This document shows positions 1-5,796 of a stretch of 6,831 bases of DNA, one piece after another. Position 1 is the stretch's first letter. Each line of letters begins with the position of its first letter. The notes beneath the pieces were generated by a model, which was not told where the DNA came from, made no database searches, and saw nothing but the letters and a program-made list of their open reading frames with translations. The DNA is taken from the NCBI GenBank assembly GCA_034180005.1, contig JAXFPC010000046.1, forward strand, positions 1 to 6,831. The letters run 5' to 3'. The translations under genes and the position numbers were made by a program. Source of the stretch: JAXFPC01 sp034180005. GTDB lineage: Bacteria; Bacillota; Negativicutes; Acidaminococcales; Acidaminococcaceae.

Positions 1-80
1 TCAAAATCAATGGACGCATTGAAAGCGTCCACCAATTCATTGGTATTTTTACTGAATCTGCCACCCCAAAGTTTAGCCAT
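1..80 (-). CDS. argH: Argininosuccinate lyase, N-terminal fragment (cut by window edge)
   Basis: Only the first 26 codons are inside the window. They begin MAKLWGGRF and continue to an FNASIDF segment, which is the highly conserved N-terminus of argininosuccinate lyase (fumarase/aspartase superfamily). The family enzyme splits argininosuccinate into arginine and fumarate, the last step of the pathway, in the cytoplasm. The catalytic residues lie in the missing part and cannot be checked. The ATG (78-80) shares its A with the last base of the argG TAA stop, giving TAATG. An AGGGG ribosome binding site (92-96) lies 11 nt upstream, inside the last codons of argG. This arrangement implies co-transcription with argG and probably translational coupling. 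Identity is secure despite the short fragment because of the gene position and the conserved start. Confidence 0.93.
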   Translation of the reverse strand, partial: MAKLWGGRFSKNTNELVDAFNASIDF

Positions 81-1300
81 TATTTCAAATTCCCCTGTTT
101 CATCAAAGCACGCACTTTCAACGGCAAACCGAACAGACGAATGAAACCTGTCGCATCGGATTGATTATAAACATCGTCTTCGCCGAAAGTTACATATTCC
201 TGACTGTAAAGAGAATAAGGGGACTTGGAGCCGGCGCTCATAATATTGCCCTTGTAAAGTTTCAGACGCACCAAACCGGTAACGGTTTTTTGAGTTTCCT
301 CGACAAAAGCATCCAAAGCCTCTCTCAACGGACTGAACCACATACCGTCGTATACCAGTTCGGAATAGCGAATAGCTACATTCTGTTTAAAAGATTGAGT
401 AGCTCTGTCCAAACACAGATTTTCCAATTCGTTGTGAGCATAGTAAATAATGGCACCTCCCGGATTCTCATAGACTCCGCGAGATTTCATCCCCACAAGA
501 CGGTCCTCGACCATATCAGTGATGCCCACGCCGTTGCGGATACCGATTTCGTTGAGTTTGTTCAGCAAAGCCGCCGGAGAAAATTTCTCTCCGTTAACGG
601 CGACCGGTGTCCCTTCGACAAATTCTACTTCCACGTACTCCGGTTTATCAGGTGCCTTCTCCGGCAAATTCGTCACAACGAACAACTCATCCTTGGGAGC
701 ATTCCACGGATCTTCCAGATCGGAACCTTCGTGAGACAAATGCCACATATTTCTATCCATGGAGTAATCATGCTCCTTGCTCACAGGAATAGGAATATTA
801 TGCGCAGCAGCATAATCTATTTCTTCTTCTCTGGAACGCAGTGTCCACTCTCTCCAAGGAGCGATGATTGCCAGATTTGGATCAAGAGCCATCACGGACA
901 ACTCAAAACGCACCTGATCGTTACCCTTGCCGGTAGCTCCGTGAGCAACGGCATCAGCGCCTTCTTTTTGTGCGATTTCAACTAAACGCTTGGCGATAAG
1001 CGGACGCGCGAAAGAAGTTCCCAGCAGATATTTTTTCTCATAAACTGCTCCAGCTCTCATAACGGGAAATACATAATCCGCCACGAACTCCTCTTTCAAA
1101 TCGAGGATGTAGCACTTACTTGCTCCGGATCTTACCGCCTTTTCATGAACTGGGGCAAGCTCATCACCCTGTCCCAGATCGGCGCATACGGCAATAACTT
1201 CGCAGTTATTATAGTTTTCTTTTAACCAGGGAATGATTACGGACGTATCCAAACCGCCGGAATATGCTAAAACAACTTTTTTGATATTTTCTTTTTTCAC
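80..1300 (-). CDS. argG: Argininosuccinate synthase
   Basis: This cytoplasmic enzyme joins citrulline and aspartate, using ATP, to give argininosuccinate, AMP and pyrophosphate. The 406-residue product has the family's usual length of about 400. The N-type ATP-pyrophosphatase loop AYSGGLDTS is at residues 12-20. YLLGTSFARP (91-100), AHGATGKGNDQVRFE (119-133) and YSMDRNMWHLSHEG (179-192) are hallmark citrulline, aspartate and ATP site segments of the family. The start is GTG at 1298-1300, chosen because a GGGAGG ribosome binding site (1309-1314) sits 8 nt upstream and the protein begins at the expected distance from the ATP loop. It is separated from argF by 159 nt containing a stem-loop, a promoter and a candidate ARG box, so it probably starts its own unit with argH, which overlaps its stop by one base. 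Nothing is missing or broken. Confidence 0.98.
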   Translation of the reverse strand: MKKENIKKVVLAYSGGLDTSVIIPWLKENYNNCEVIAVCADLGQGDELAPVHEKAVRSGASKCYILDLKEEFVADYVFPVMRAGAVYEKKYLLGTSFARPLIAKRLVEIAQKEGADAVAHGATGKGNDQVRFELSVMALDPNLAIIAPWREWTLRSREEEIDYAAAHNIPIPVSKEHDYSMDRNMWHLSHEGSDLEDPWNAPKDELFVVTNLPEKAPDKPEYVEVEFVEGTPVAVNGEKFSPAALLNKLNEIGIRNGVGITDMVEDRLVGMKSRGVYENPGGAIIYYAHNELENLCLDRATQSFKQNVAIRYSELVYDGMWFSPLREALDAFVEETQKTVTGLVRLKLYKGNIMSAGSKSPYSLYSQEYVTFGEDDVYNQSDATGFIRLFGLPLKVRALMKQGNLK

Positions 1301-1308
1301 TTCAGTAG

Positions 1309-1314
1309 CCTCCC
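1309..1314 (-). promoter_or_regulatory. Ribosome binding site of argG, supports GTG start
   Basis: Read on the minus strand this is GGGAGG, a near-perfect anti-16S match, with 8 nt to the GTG at 1300. It supports the non-ATG start for argG; the next in-frame methionine lies far inside the protein, beyond the ATP-binding loop. Confidence 0.85.
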
Positions 1315-1321
1315 GTAAAAT

Positions 1322-1339
1322 AATGAATAAACTTGCAAC
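1322..1339 (-). promoter_or_regulatory. Candidate ARG box (ArgR/AhrC operator) of argGH
   Basis: On the plus strand the core TGAATAAACTTGCA (1324-1337) is an imperfect palindrome of the ARG-box type: one good half (TGAAT) and a weaker half (TTGCA). Against the Bacillus-type consensus CATGAATAAAAATKCAAK, recalled from memory, 14 of 18 positions agree. It begins about 2-4 nt past the transcription start predicted from the -10 element, where a bound hexameric arginine repressor could block initiation or clearance. Inference: argGH is repressed when arginine is plentiful. A second box, common in ArgR operators, is not obvious nearby. Confidence 0.55.
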
Positions 1340-1347
1340 TTCTATGT

Positions 1348-1375
1348 ATTATAACACATATTTTATAATTGTAAA
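1348..1375 (-). promoter_or_regulatory. Sigma-A-type promoter for argGH with extended -10
   Basis: On the minus strand the -35 element is TTTACA (1370-1375; consensus TTGACA, one mismatch) and the -10 is a perfect TATAAT (1348-1353). A 16-nt spacer separates them, and a TGT directly upstream of the -10 (1354-1356) makes an extended -10. The predicted transcription start is near 1341, giving a leader of about 40 nt before the argG GTG. The surrounding DNA is AT-rich. This is the only good promoter I see in the window, and it implies that argGH is transcribed separately from, or in addition to, read-through from argF. Confidence 0.75.
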
Positions 1376-1414
1376 TAGCTGAGGAAAATATATCAAACCA
1401 TTTCCCTCAGCTAT
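1375..1414 (-). terminator. Stem-loop between argF and argG, probable terminator of argCJBDF
   Basis: The arms 1375-1388 and 1401-1414 can form a 14-bp stem around a 12-nt loop. In the minus-strand RNA all 14 positions pair, with one G-U wobble; in a plus-strand RNA the same position is an A-C mismatch. After the stem the minus-strand RNA reads UUUACAAUU, a weak U-tract. On the plus side the stem is followed by ATTTTTTCTT (1415-1424), a better tract. It may therefore act in both directions. It lies 45 nt past the argF stop and touches the -35 element of the argG promoter. Termination strength is uncertain. Confidence 0.6.
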
Positions 1415-1459
1415 ATTTTTTCTTAAAAACTTTGTAACATTTTTAATGTATTTATTTAC

Positions 1460-2401
1460 TTACAACACTTCATCACTCATCAAAAGAGCCATAATAGCTT
1501 TTTGAACGTGCAACCTGTTTTCCGCCTGATCGAAAACAACTGACTGCGGTCCCTCCAAAACATCCTCCGTTATCTCTTCGCCGCGGTGCGCCGGCAAACA
1601 ATGCAAAACGATAGCATTGGGACGAGCTGCGGCTAAAAGCTCACGATTTATCTGATAGGAGTGCAATGCCCTCATGCGCTCCTCTCTTTCATCTTCCTCT
1701 CCCATGCTGGTCCACACATCCGTATAAAGGACATCCGCGCCCTTAGCTGCGGCAAAAAGATCTTCTTCAACTGTAATGCTGCAGCCTGTCATAGCAGCAT
1801 CCTCCTGCGCCTGCGCAACAATGTCGGCATCAGGCTGATAACCTTTTGGACTGGCGCAAACCATATTCATCCCCACTTTGGCGCAAGCGAACATCAGAGA
1901 ATGTGCCATGTTATTGCCGTCACCGACATAAACAAGTTTGCGTCCCTTTAAAATTTCCTGATGCTCCTGAATTGTCAGAAGATCCGTCAAGGCCTGACAT
2001 GGATGCAGCAAATCCGTGAGACCATTGATTACAGGAACTGTGGCATATTCTGCCAATTCTTTTACAGCTTCATGAGAAAAAGTGCGTATCATGATTCCGT
2101 CAACAAAACGGGAAAGCACTCTTGCCGTATCGCGCACAGGTTCGCCCCTGCCTATTTGTGAACTTGAATCACTTAAATATATCGGATGCCCGCCCAACTG
2201 CCAGAACCCGACTTCAAAAGAAGTACGTGTACGCGTAGAAGCTTTGCTGAAAAGCATTGCCAAAGTTTTCCCCTGCAAATAACGATGCGGCTCGCCCATT
2301 TTCTGTTTACGCTTAAGCTTTTTAGCCACATCTAAAATAGTCGCCACTTCACCGACTGATAAGTCGTGAATGGAAATCAGATCCTTATTCTTTAAACTCA
2401 T
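1460..2401 (-). CDS. argF: Ornithine carbamoyltransferase (anabolic type by context)
   Basis: The cytoplasmic, typically trimeric enzyme transfers the carbamoyl group of carbamoyl phosphate to ornithine to make citrulline. The 313-residue product matches the family length. The carbamoyl-phosphate loop STRTRT is at 55-60, followed by SFE (61-63), and HPCQ is at 133-136. DGNN at 161-164, the SMG loop at 232-234 and the ornithine-side HCLPAH motif at 267-272 are all intact. These separate it from aspartate carbamoyltransferase. The ATG (2399-2401) has an AGAGGGG site at 2406-2412, 20 nt after the argD stop. Its position behind argD, with no arcA or arcC nearby, indicates the biosynthetic rather than the catabolic (arcB) role; that distinction is inferred from context. 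A stem-loop follows the stop codon. Confidence 0.97.
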   Translation of the reverse strand: MSLKNKDLISIHDLSVGEVATILDVAKKLKRKQKMGEPHRYLQGKTLAMLFSKASTRTRTSFEVGFWQLGGHPIYLSDSSSQIGRGEPVRDTARVLSRFVDGIMIRTFSHEAVKELAEYATVPVINGLTDLLHPCQALTDLLTIQEHQEILKGRKLVYVGDGNNMAHSLMFACAKVGMNMVCASPKGYQPDADIVAQAQEDAAMTGCSITVEEDLFAAAKGADVLYTDVWTSMGEEDEREERMRALHSYQINRELLAAARPNAIVLHCLPAHRGEEITEDVLEGPQSVVFDQAENRLHVQKAIMALLMSDEVL

Positions 2402-2421
2402 ATTACCCCTCTTACGCGCGG

Positions 2422-3618
2422 TTAAAAATTCGCTAAAGCATTATCCAATGCAGCTATGACCTTGTCTATTTCTTTGGCTGTAACAATCAGCGGAGGTACT
2501 AAGCGGATAACATTGCCCGCGGTACAGTTGACAATGGCATGCTGATGCAGGCAGCTATCAGCTACTGCAGCTCCGGGTTTGGAAAGTTCCATTCCCAAAA
2601 GCAGTCCGCGCCCGCGCACATCTTGTACCTTGTCAGGATATTTGCGCTGCAGTTCCAGCAATTTTCCCTTAAAATATGCTCCCTGCTCCGCCGCTTTTTC
2701 CACCAGGCCATCCGCTTTGATTGTAGCTAAAACAGCGTACCCTACAGCACAGGCCAACGCGTTGCCGCCAAATGTGCCGCCATGTTCACCCGGTTTGAAC
2801 ACGTGAGCCAGACGCTCCGTTACCGCAAAACCGCCCATAGGAAAACCGTCGCCTATGCCTTTGGCAAAAGTAATCACATCAGGTTTTACGCCTGTATGCA
2901 TATAACCGAACCACTTTCCCGTTCTGCCTACGCCTGTCTGTACCTCGTCAAAAATGAGCAGCGCGTCATGTCTTTCGCATAAAGCCTTTACTTCACGAAA
3001 GTACTCATTGGGCGGAACGTGTACGCCGCCTTCACCTTGAATCGGCTCCAGAATAACGCCGCAAACGTCGTCAGTCATTAAAGCTTTTAAAGCTTCTATA
3101 TCTCCGTATTCAACCATCTCATATCCTGCCGGCAACGGCTCCAACCCCAGCTTGTACTTAGCCGTTCCTGTTATTGTTACCGTAGCCATAGTACGACCGT
3201 GGAAAGAATGATTGGCGAAGATTATACGGAACTTTTTCCCGGAAGCATCACGCTGCTTGCCGTATTTTCTGGCAATCTTCAAAGCGCCTTCATTGGCTTC
3301 AGAACCGCTGTTGGCAAGAAAAACACGGTCGAATCCGCTAACTTCGCTAAAAAGTCTTACCAATTTAGCTTGCGGTTCCGAATAAAACAAATTGGAAGTG
3401 TGCATCATCTTGGAAGCCTGTTCGCTGACGGCCTTGACAATTGTCGGATGAGCATACCCGAGGCTGTTGACCGCGATTCCAGCCAAAAAGTCTAGATATT
3501 CTTTGCCCTCGATGTCATAAAGATAACAACCCTTACCGTGATCCGCCACGATGGGATATCTGCCGAATACCGGCAGATAATATTTCTCAGTCTGCTCAAT
3601 AACAGTCTGTTTATTCAC
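2422..3618 (-). CDS. argD: Acetylornithine aminotransferase
   Basis: This PLP-dependent class III aminotransferase uses glutamate to convert N-acetylglutamate semialdehyde to N-acetylornithine in the cytoplasm. The 398-residue product is of normal length. The cofactor-phosphate segment NSGSEANE is at 103-110, FHGRT at 139-143, EPIQGEGG at 191-198 and DEVQTG at 224-229. The Schiff-base lysine is K253 in FAKGIGDGFPMGG, followed by GGTFGGNALAC (280-290). The start is GTG (3616-3618), supported by GAGGAG at 3629-3634 with a 10-nt spacer. It lies 20 nt downstream of argB and 20 nt upstream of argF. Some family members also act as succinyldiaminopimelate aminotransferase in lysine synthesis; sequence alone cannot exclude that extra role. 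The operon position makes the arginine role certain. Confidence 0.97.
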   Translation of the reverse strand: MNKQTVIEQTEKYYLPVFGRYPIVADHGKGCYLYDIEGKEYLDFLAGIAVNSLGYAHPTIVKAVSEQASKMMHTSNLFYSEPQAKLVRLFSEVSGFDRVFLANSGSEANEGALKIARKYGKQRDASGKKFRIIFANHSFHGRTMATVTITGTAKYKLGLEPLPAGYEMVEYGDIEALKALMTDDVCGVILEPIQGEGGVHVPPNEYFREVKALCERHDALLIFDEVQTGVGRTGKWFGYMHTGVKPDVITFAKGIGDGFPMGGFAVTERLAHVFKPGEHGGTFGGNALACAVGYAVLATIKADGLVEKAAEQGAYFKGKLLELQRKYPDKVQDVRGRGLLLGMELSKPGAAVADSCLHQHAIVNCTAGNVIRLVPPLIVTAKEIDKVIAALDNALANF

Positions 3619-3628
3619 TTGCTTTCAG

Positions 3629-3634
3629 CTCCTC
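3629..3634 (-). promoter_or_regulatory. Ribosome binding site of argD, supports GTG start
   Basis: The minus strand reads GAGGAG with 10 nt to the GTG at 3618. It lies wholly within the 20-nt argB-argD gap, and no in-frame ATG competes close by. Confidence 0.8.
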
Positions 3635-3638
3635 AGAC

Positions 3639-4529
3639 TTATATTTCCTTAACTACTTCCGTGCCTACACCTTTATCGCTGAAAATTTCCATGAGAATGG
3701 TGTGTTCGGCTCTGCCATCGATGATATGAGTCTTATGCGCTCCGCCGGAGAGAGCGGTGATGCAGGCACGAACTTTTGGTATCATACCGCCGTCGATGTT
3801 GCCGCGTATGATAAGTTCCTGCGCCTTTTCAAAAGTCAAAGTTGAGATGAAACTGCTTTCATCACGATAATCTGAATAAATGCCGCGTACATCAGTCAGC
3901 ACTAACAGCTTTTCGGCTTGCAGCGCTCCCGCTATCTCTCCGGCAACGCTGTCGGCATTAATGTTGTATGTTTCTCCGCCAGTACCGACTCCTGTCGGCG
4001 CAATAACAGGTATAAATCCGTTGTCCAGCAGAACATTAATCAAGTCTGTGTTAACATGTTCAACATTACCTACATAACCGATATCGACAAGATTTACTTC
4101 TCCGTTTTCGTAAACGTCTGCTAAATGTTTCTTGGCAGTGACCAAATTGGCATCTTTGCCGTTAAGTCCTACGGCTCTGCCGCCCAAAGTATTCAACCGA
4201 GCCACAAGATCTGTATTGATCTTACCCACGAGCGCCATCTCGGCAATGCCGACGGACTCGGCATCCGTAACGCGCAGACCGCTGACGAACTGGCTCTTTT
4301 TGCCTGACTGAGCCAACATTTTCGTTATTTCCGGACCGCCGCCGTGTACCACAACCGGTTTCATGCCGGCGCACTGCAAAAACACTATATCCCGTAACAC
4401 GTTATTCTTCAGCTCATCGTTAAGCATGGCATTGCCGCCGTATTTTACAACTATTGTCTTATCTTTAAATTCTCTCAGATAAGGCAGCGCCTCCATCAAA
4501 GTCTGTACTTGTTTCTCATCCATTAACAT
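3639..4529 (-). CDS. argB: Acetylglutamate kinase, arginine-sensitive type
   Basis: This cytoplasmic amino-acid kinase family enzyme phosphorylates N-acetylglutamate with ATP. The 296-residue product carries the nucleotide-site lysine K29 in VKYGGN, the substrate loop HGGGPE (62-67) and R86 in FVSGLRVTD. It also has NINADSVAG (189-197, with N189 and D193) and the invariant lysine K252 in GGMIPK. About 25 residues precede the first beta strand (the VVKYGG region). In the family such an N-terminal helix links dimers into arginine-inhibited hexamers and is absent from the short E. coli form. The C-terminal EIFSDKGVGT (281-290) also fits the sensitive class. The first ATG (4527-4529) is preferred over the in-frame ATG at 4521-4523 because AGGAGG (4539-4544) lies 9 nt from the first and 15 nt from the second. 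argJ ends 35 nt upstream. Confidence 0.97.
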   Translation of the reverse strand: MLMDEKQVQTLMEALPYLREFKDKTIVVKYGGNAMLNDELKNNVLRDIVFLQCAGMKPVVVHGGGPEITKMLAQSGKKSQFVSGLRVTDAESVGIAEMALVGKINTDLVARLNTLGGRAVGLNGKDANLVTAKKHLADVYENGEVNLVDIGYVGNVEHVNTDLINVLLDNGFIPVIAPTGVGTGGETYNINADSVAGEIAGALQAEKLLVLTDVRGIYSDYRDESSFISTLTFEKAQELIIRGNIDGGMIPKVRACITALSGGAHKTHIIDGRAEHTILMEIFSDKGVGTEVVKEI

Positions 4530-4538
4530 CTTTATTTT

Positions 4539-4544
4539 CCTCCT
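4539..4544 (-). promoter_or_regulatory. Ribosome binding site of argB, decides between two ATGs
   Basis: The minus strand reads AAGGAGG, a full-strength site. Spacing is 9 nt to the ATG at 4529 and 15 nt to the ATG at 4523, so translation should begin at the upstream codon. Confidence 0.85.
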
Positions 4545-4564
4545 TTTTACTGCCGCAGCTCGGC

Positions 4565-5770
4565 TCAGGTATGATATTCTCCATTTATTTTAACATATTC
4601 ATAGCTGAAGTCACAGGTCCATACAGTAGCGCATTCGCTGCCGGCTCCGAGATCTAATGTAAGCGAGATGTCATGCGCGGACATCACTTCGCACATTGCT
4701 TCCGCCGGCACATTGCAATTCATACCGTTTTCCACCAAACGCACCCCTCCGATTTCCAAATTAACTCCGGCCGCATCCATAGCCGCTCCACTATAACCGG
4801 CAGCGCACACGATACGCCCCCAATTCGGATCTTCGCCGAAAAAGGCTGTCTTAACCAGAGGAGACTTAGCGATAGCCATAGCCGCAGCTTTGGCATCTTC
4901 CCAAACTGCCGCTCCTTTAACGTTGACTTCCAAAAACTTCGTCGCGCCTTCGCCGTCACGAGCTATGAGTTTAGCCAAATCGACAGCGCATGCTGTCAGA
5001 AGCTCGCAGAACGCATCATAATCAGGATGAGCTTCAGAAATAATAATTTCATTTTCAGCCAAACCGTTGGCCAAAACAATCATGCTGTCGTTGGTACTGG
5101 TATCGCCGTCCACTACTACCATGTTGAAGGATTTATCCGCAACAGCTTTTACGGTTCGCTTCAATACATCCGGAGCAATAGCGGCATCGGTAGTAATATA
5201 TGTCAGCATGGTGGCCATATTGGGATGGATCATCCCCGCGCCCTTGGCAATACCGGCAACGCGCACCGTCTTGCCGCCGATCACAGCTTCATAAGCCGAG
5301 CGCTTCATAAAAGTATCCGTCGTCTGAATGGCTTTGGCAAAATCTTCGCCGCCATTCTCAGCAAGAGCGTCCGCCGCAGCGCCAATACCCGCCGACAACT
5401 TTTCCATGGGCAGAAAATGCCCGATAACACCTGTAGAACAAACAAAAACTTCACCGGGTTCAACGTCGAGAAGTTCGGCCGCAACAGTCTGCATTTTTTC
5501 GGCATCCGCCAAACCTTCCGCACCTGTACAGGCGTTGGCGCAACCGCTGTTTACTACGACGGCTCGCGCATAAGCGTTTTTGTTGACCTCTCTGCTGACA
5601 AGCACCGGAGCGGCACACATTTTATTCTGAGTAAAAACTGCTCCGCAAGCCGCCGGCACCGTACTGTACAAAACACCAACATCGTTGTTGCCGCTGACTT
5701 TAATGCCTGCTTTGACACCCGCTGCAACAAACCCCTTAGGTGCCGTTATCCAAGCGTCTATTTTTTTCAT
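4565..5770 (-). CDS. argJ: Ornithine acetyltransferase (glutamate N-acetyltransferase)
   Basis: This enzyme moves the acetyl group from N-acetylornithine to glutamate, releasing ornithine and renewing N-acetylglutamate. Many bacterial members can also use acetyl-CoA; whether this one is bifunctional cannot be read from sequence. Numbered from the ATG at 5770, the 401-residue precursor has CSTGVIG at 111-117 (oxyanion residues T113 and G114) and IHPNMATML at 181-189. Family members self-cleave between the Ala and Thr of ATML, here A186 and T187, giving an alpha chain of about 186 residues and a beta chain of about 215 with Thr as nucleophile. The C-terminal SYEYVKINGEY is typical. An in-frame ATG at 5785 would add MRDEF but has no ribosome binding site; GAGGG (5779-5783) sits 8 nt before 5770. 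argC ends 26 nt upstream. Confidence 0.96.
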   Translation of the reverse strand: MKKIDAWITAPKGFVAAGVKAGIKVSGNNDVGVLYSTVPAACGAVFTQNKMCAAPVLVSREVNKNAYARAVVVNSGCANACTGAEGLADAEKMQTVAAELLDVEPGEVFVCSTGVIGHFLPMEKLSAGIGAAADALAENGGEDFAKAIQTTDTFMKRSAYEAVIGGKTVRVAGIAKGAGMIHPNMATMLTYITTDAAIAPDVLKRTVKAVADKSFNMVVVDGDTSTNDSMIVLANGLAENEIIISEAHPDYDAFCELLTACAVDLAKLIARDGEGATKFLEVNVKGAAVWEDAKAAAMAIAKSPLVKTAFFGEDPNWGRIVCAAGYSGAAMDAAGVNLEIGGVRLVENGMNCNVPAEAMCEVMSAHDISLTLDLGAGSECATVWTCDFSYEYVKINGEYHT

Positions 5771-5778
5771 AAATTCAT

Positions 5779-5783
5779 CCCTC
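5779..5783 (-). promoter_or_regulatory. Ribosome binding site of argJ, favours the inner ATG
   Basis: The minus strand reads ATGAGGGATGAATTTATG. The GAGGG lies 8 nt before the ATG at 5770 and overlaps the in-frame ATG at 5785, which is preceded only by AT-rich sequence (GTTATAAAA). The family N-terminus also fits a start close to the GFVAAGVKAG segment. Confidence 0.75.
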
Positions 5784-5796
5784 ATTTTTATAACTT

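Noticed and set aside
161..985. A 274-codon open frame on the plus strand opposite argG
   Set aside because: It lies entirely within the argG coding sequence on the other strand, has no recognisable motif, and is explained by argG codon composition.
1437..1449. Short palindrome ACATT-TTT-AATGT just after the argF stop
   Set aside because: It is a 5-bp AT-rich repeat that does not match the ARG-box half-site TGAAT; expected by chance in such AT-rich sequence.
3607..3618. TGAATAAAC at the argD start resembling one half of an ARG box
   Set aside because: There is no second half-site and no promoter nearby. It is simply the first codons of argD.
4552..4564. Small GC hairpin (GCCG/CGGC, 5-nt loop) in the argJ-argB gap
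   Set aside because: The stem is only 4 bp and no T-run follows; an argB ribosome binding site comes next. It is too weak to call a terminator or attenuator.
5767..5778. A three-codon mini-frame (ATG AAT TTA TGA) whose stop overlaps the argJ start
   Set aside because: Its ATG directly abuts the Shine-Dalgarno sequence, leaving no room for initiation. It is most likely chance.
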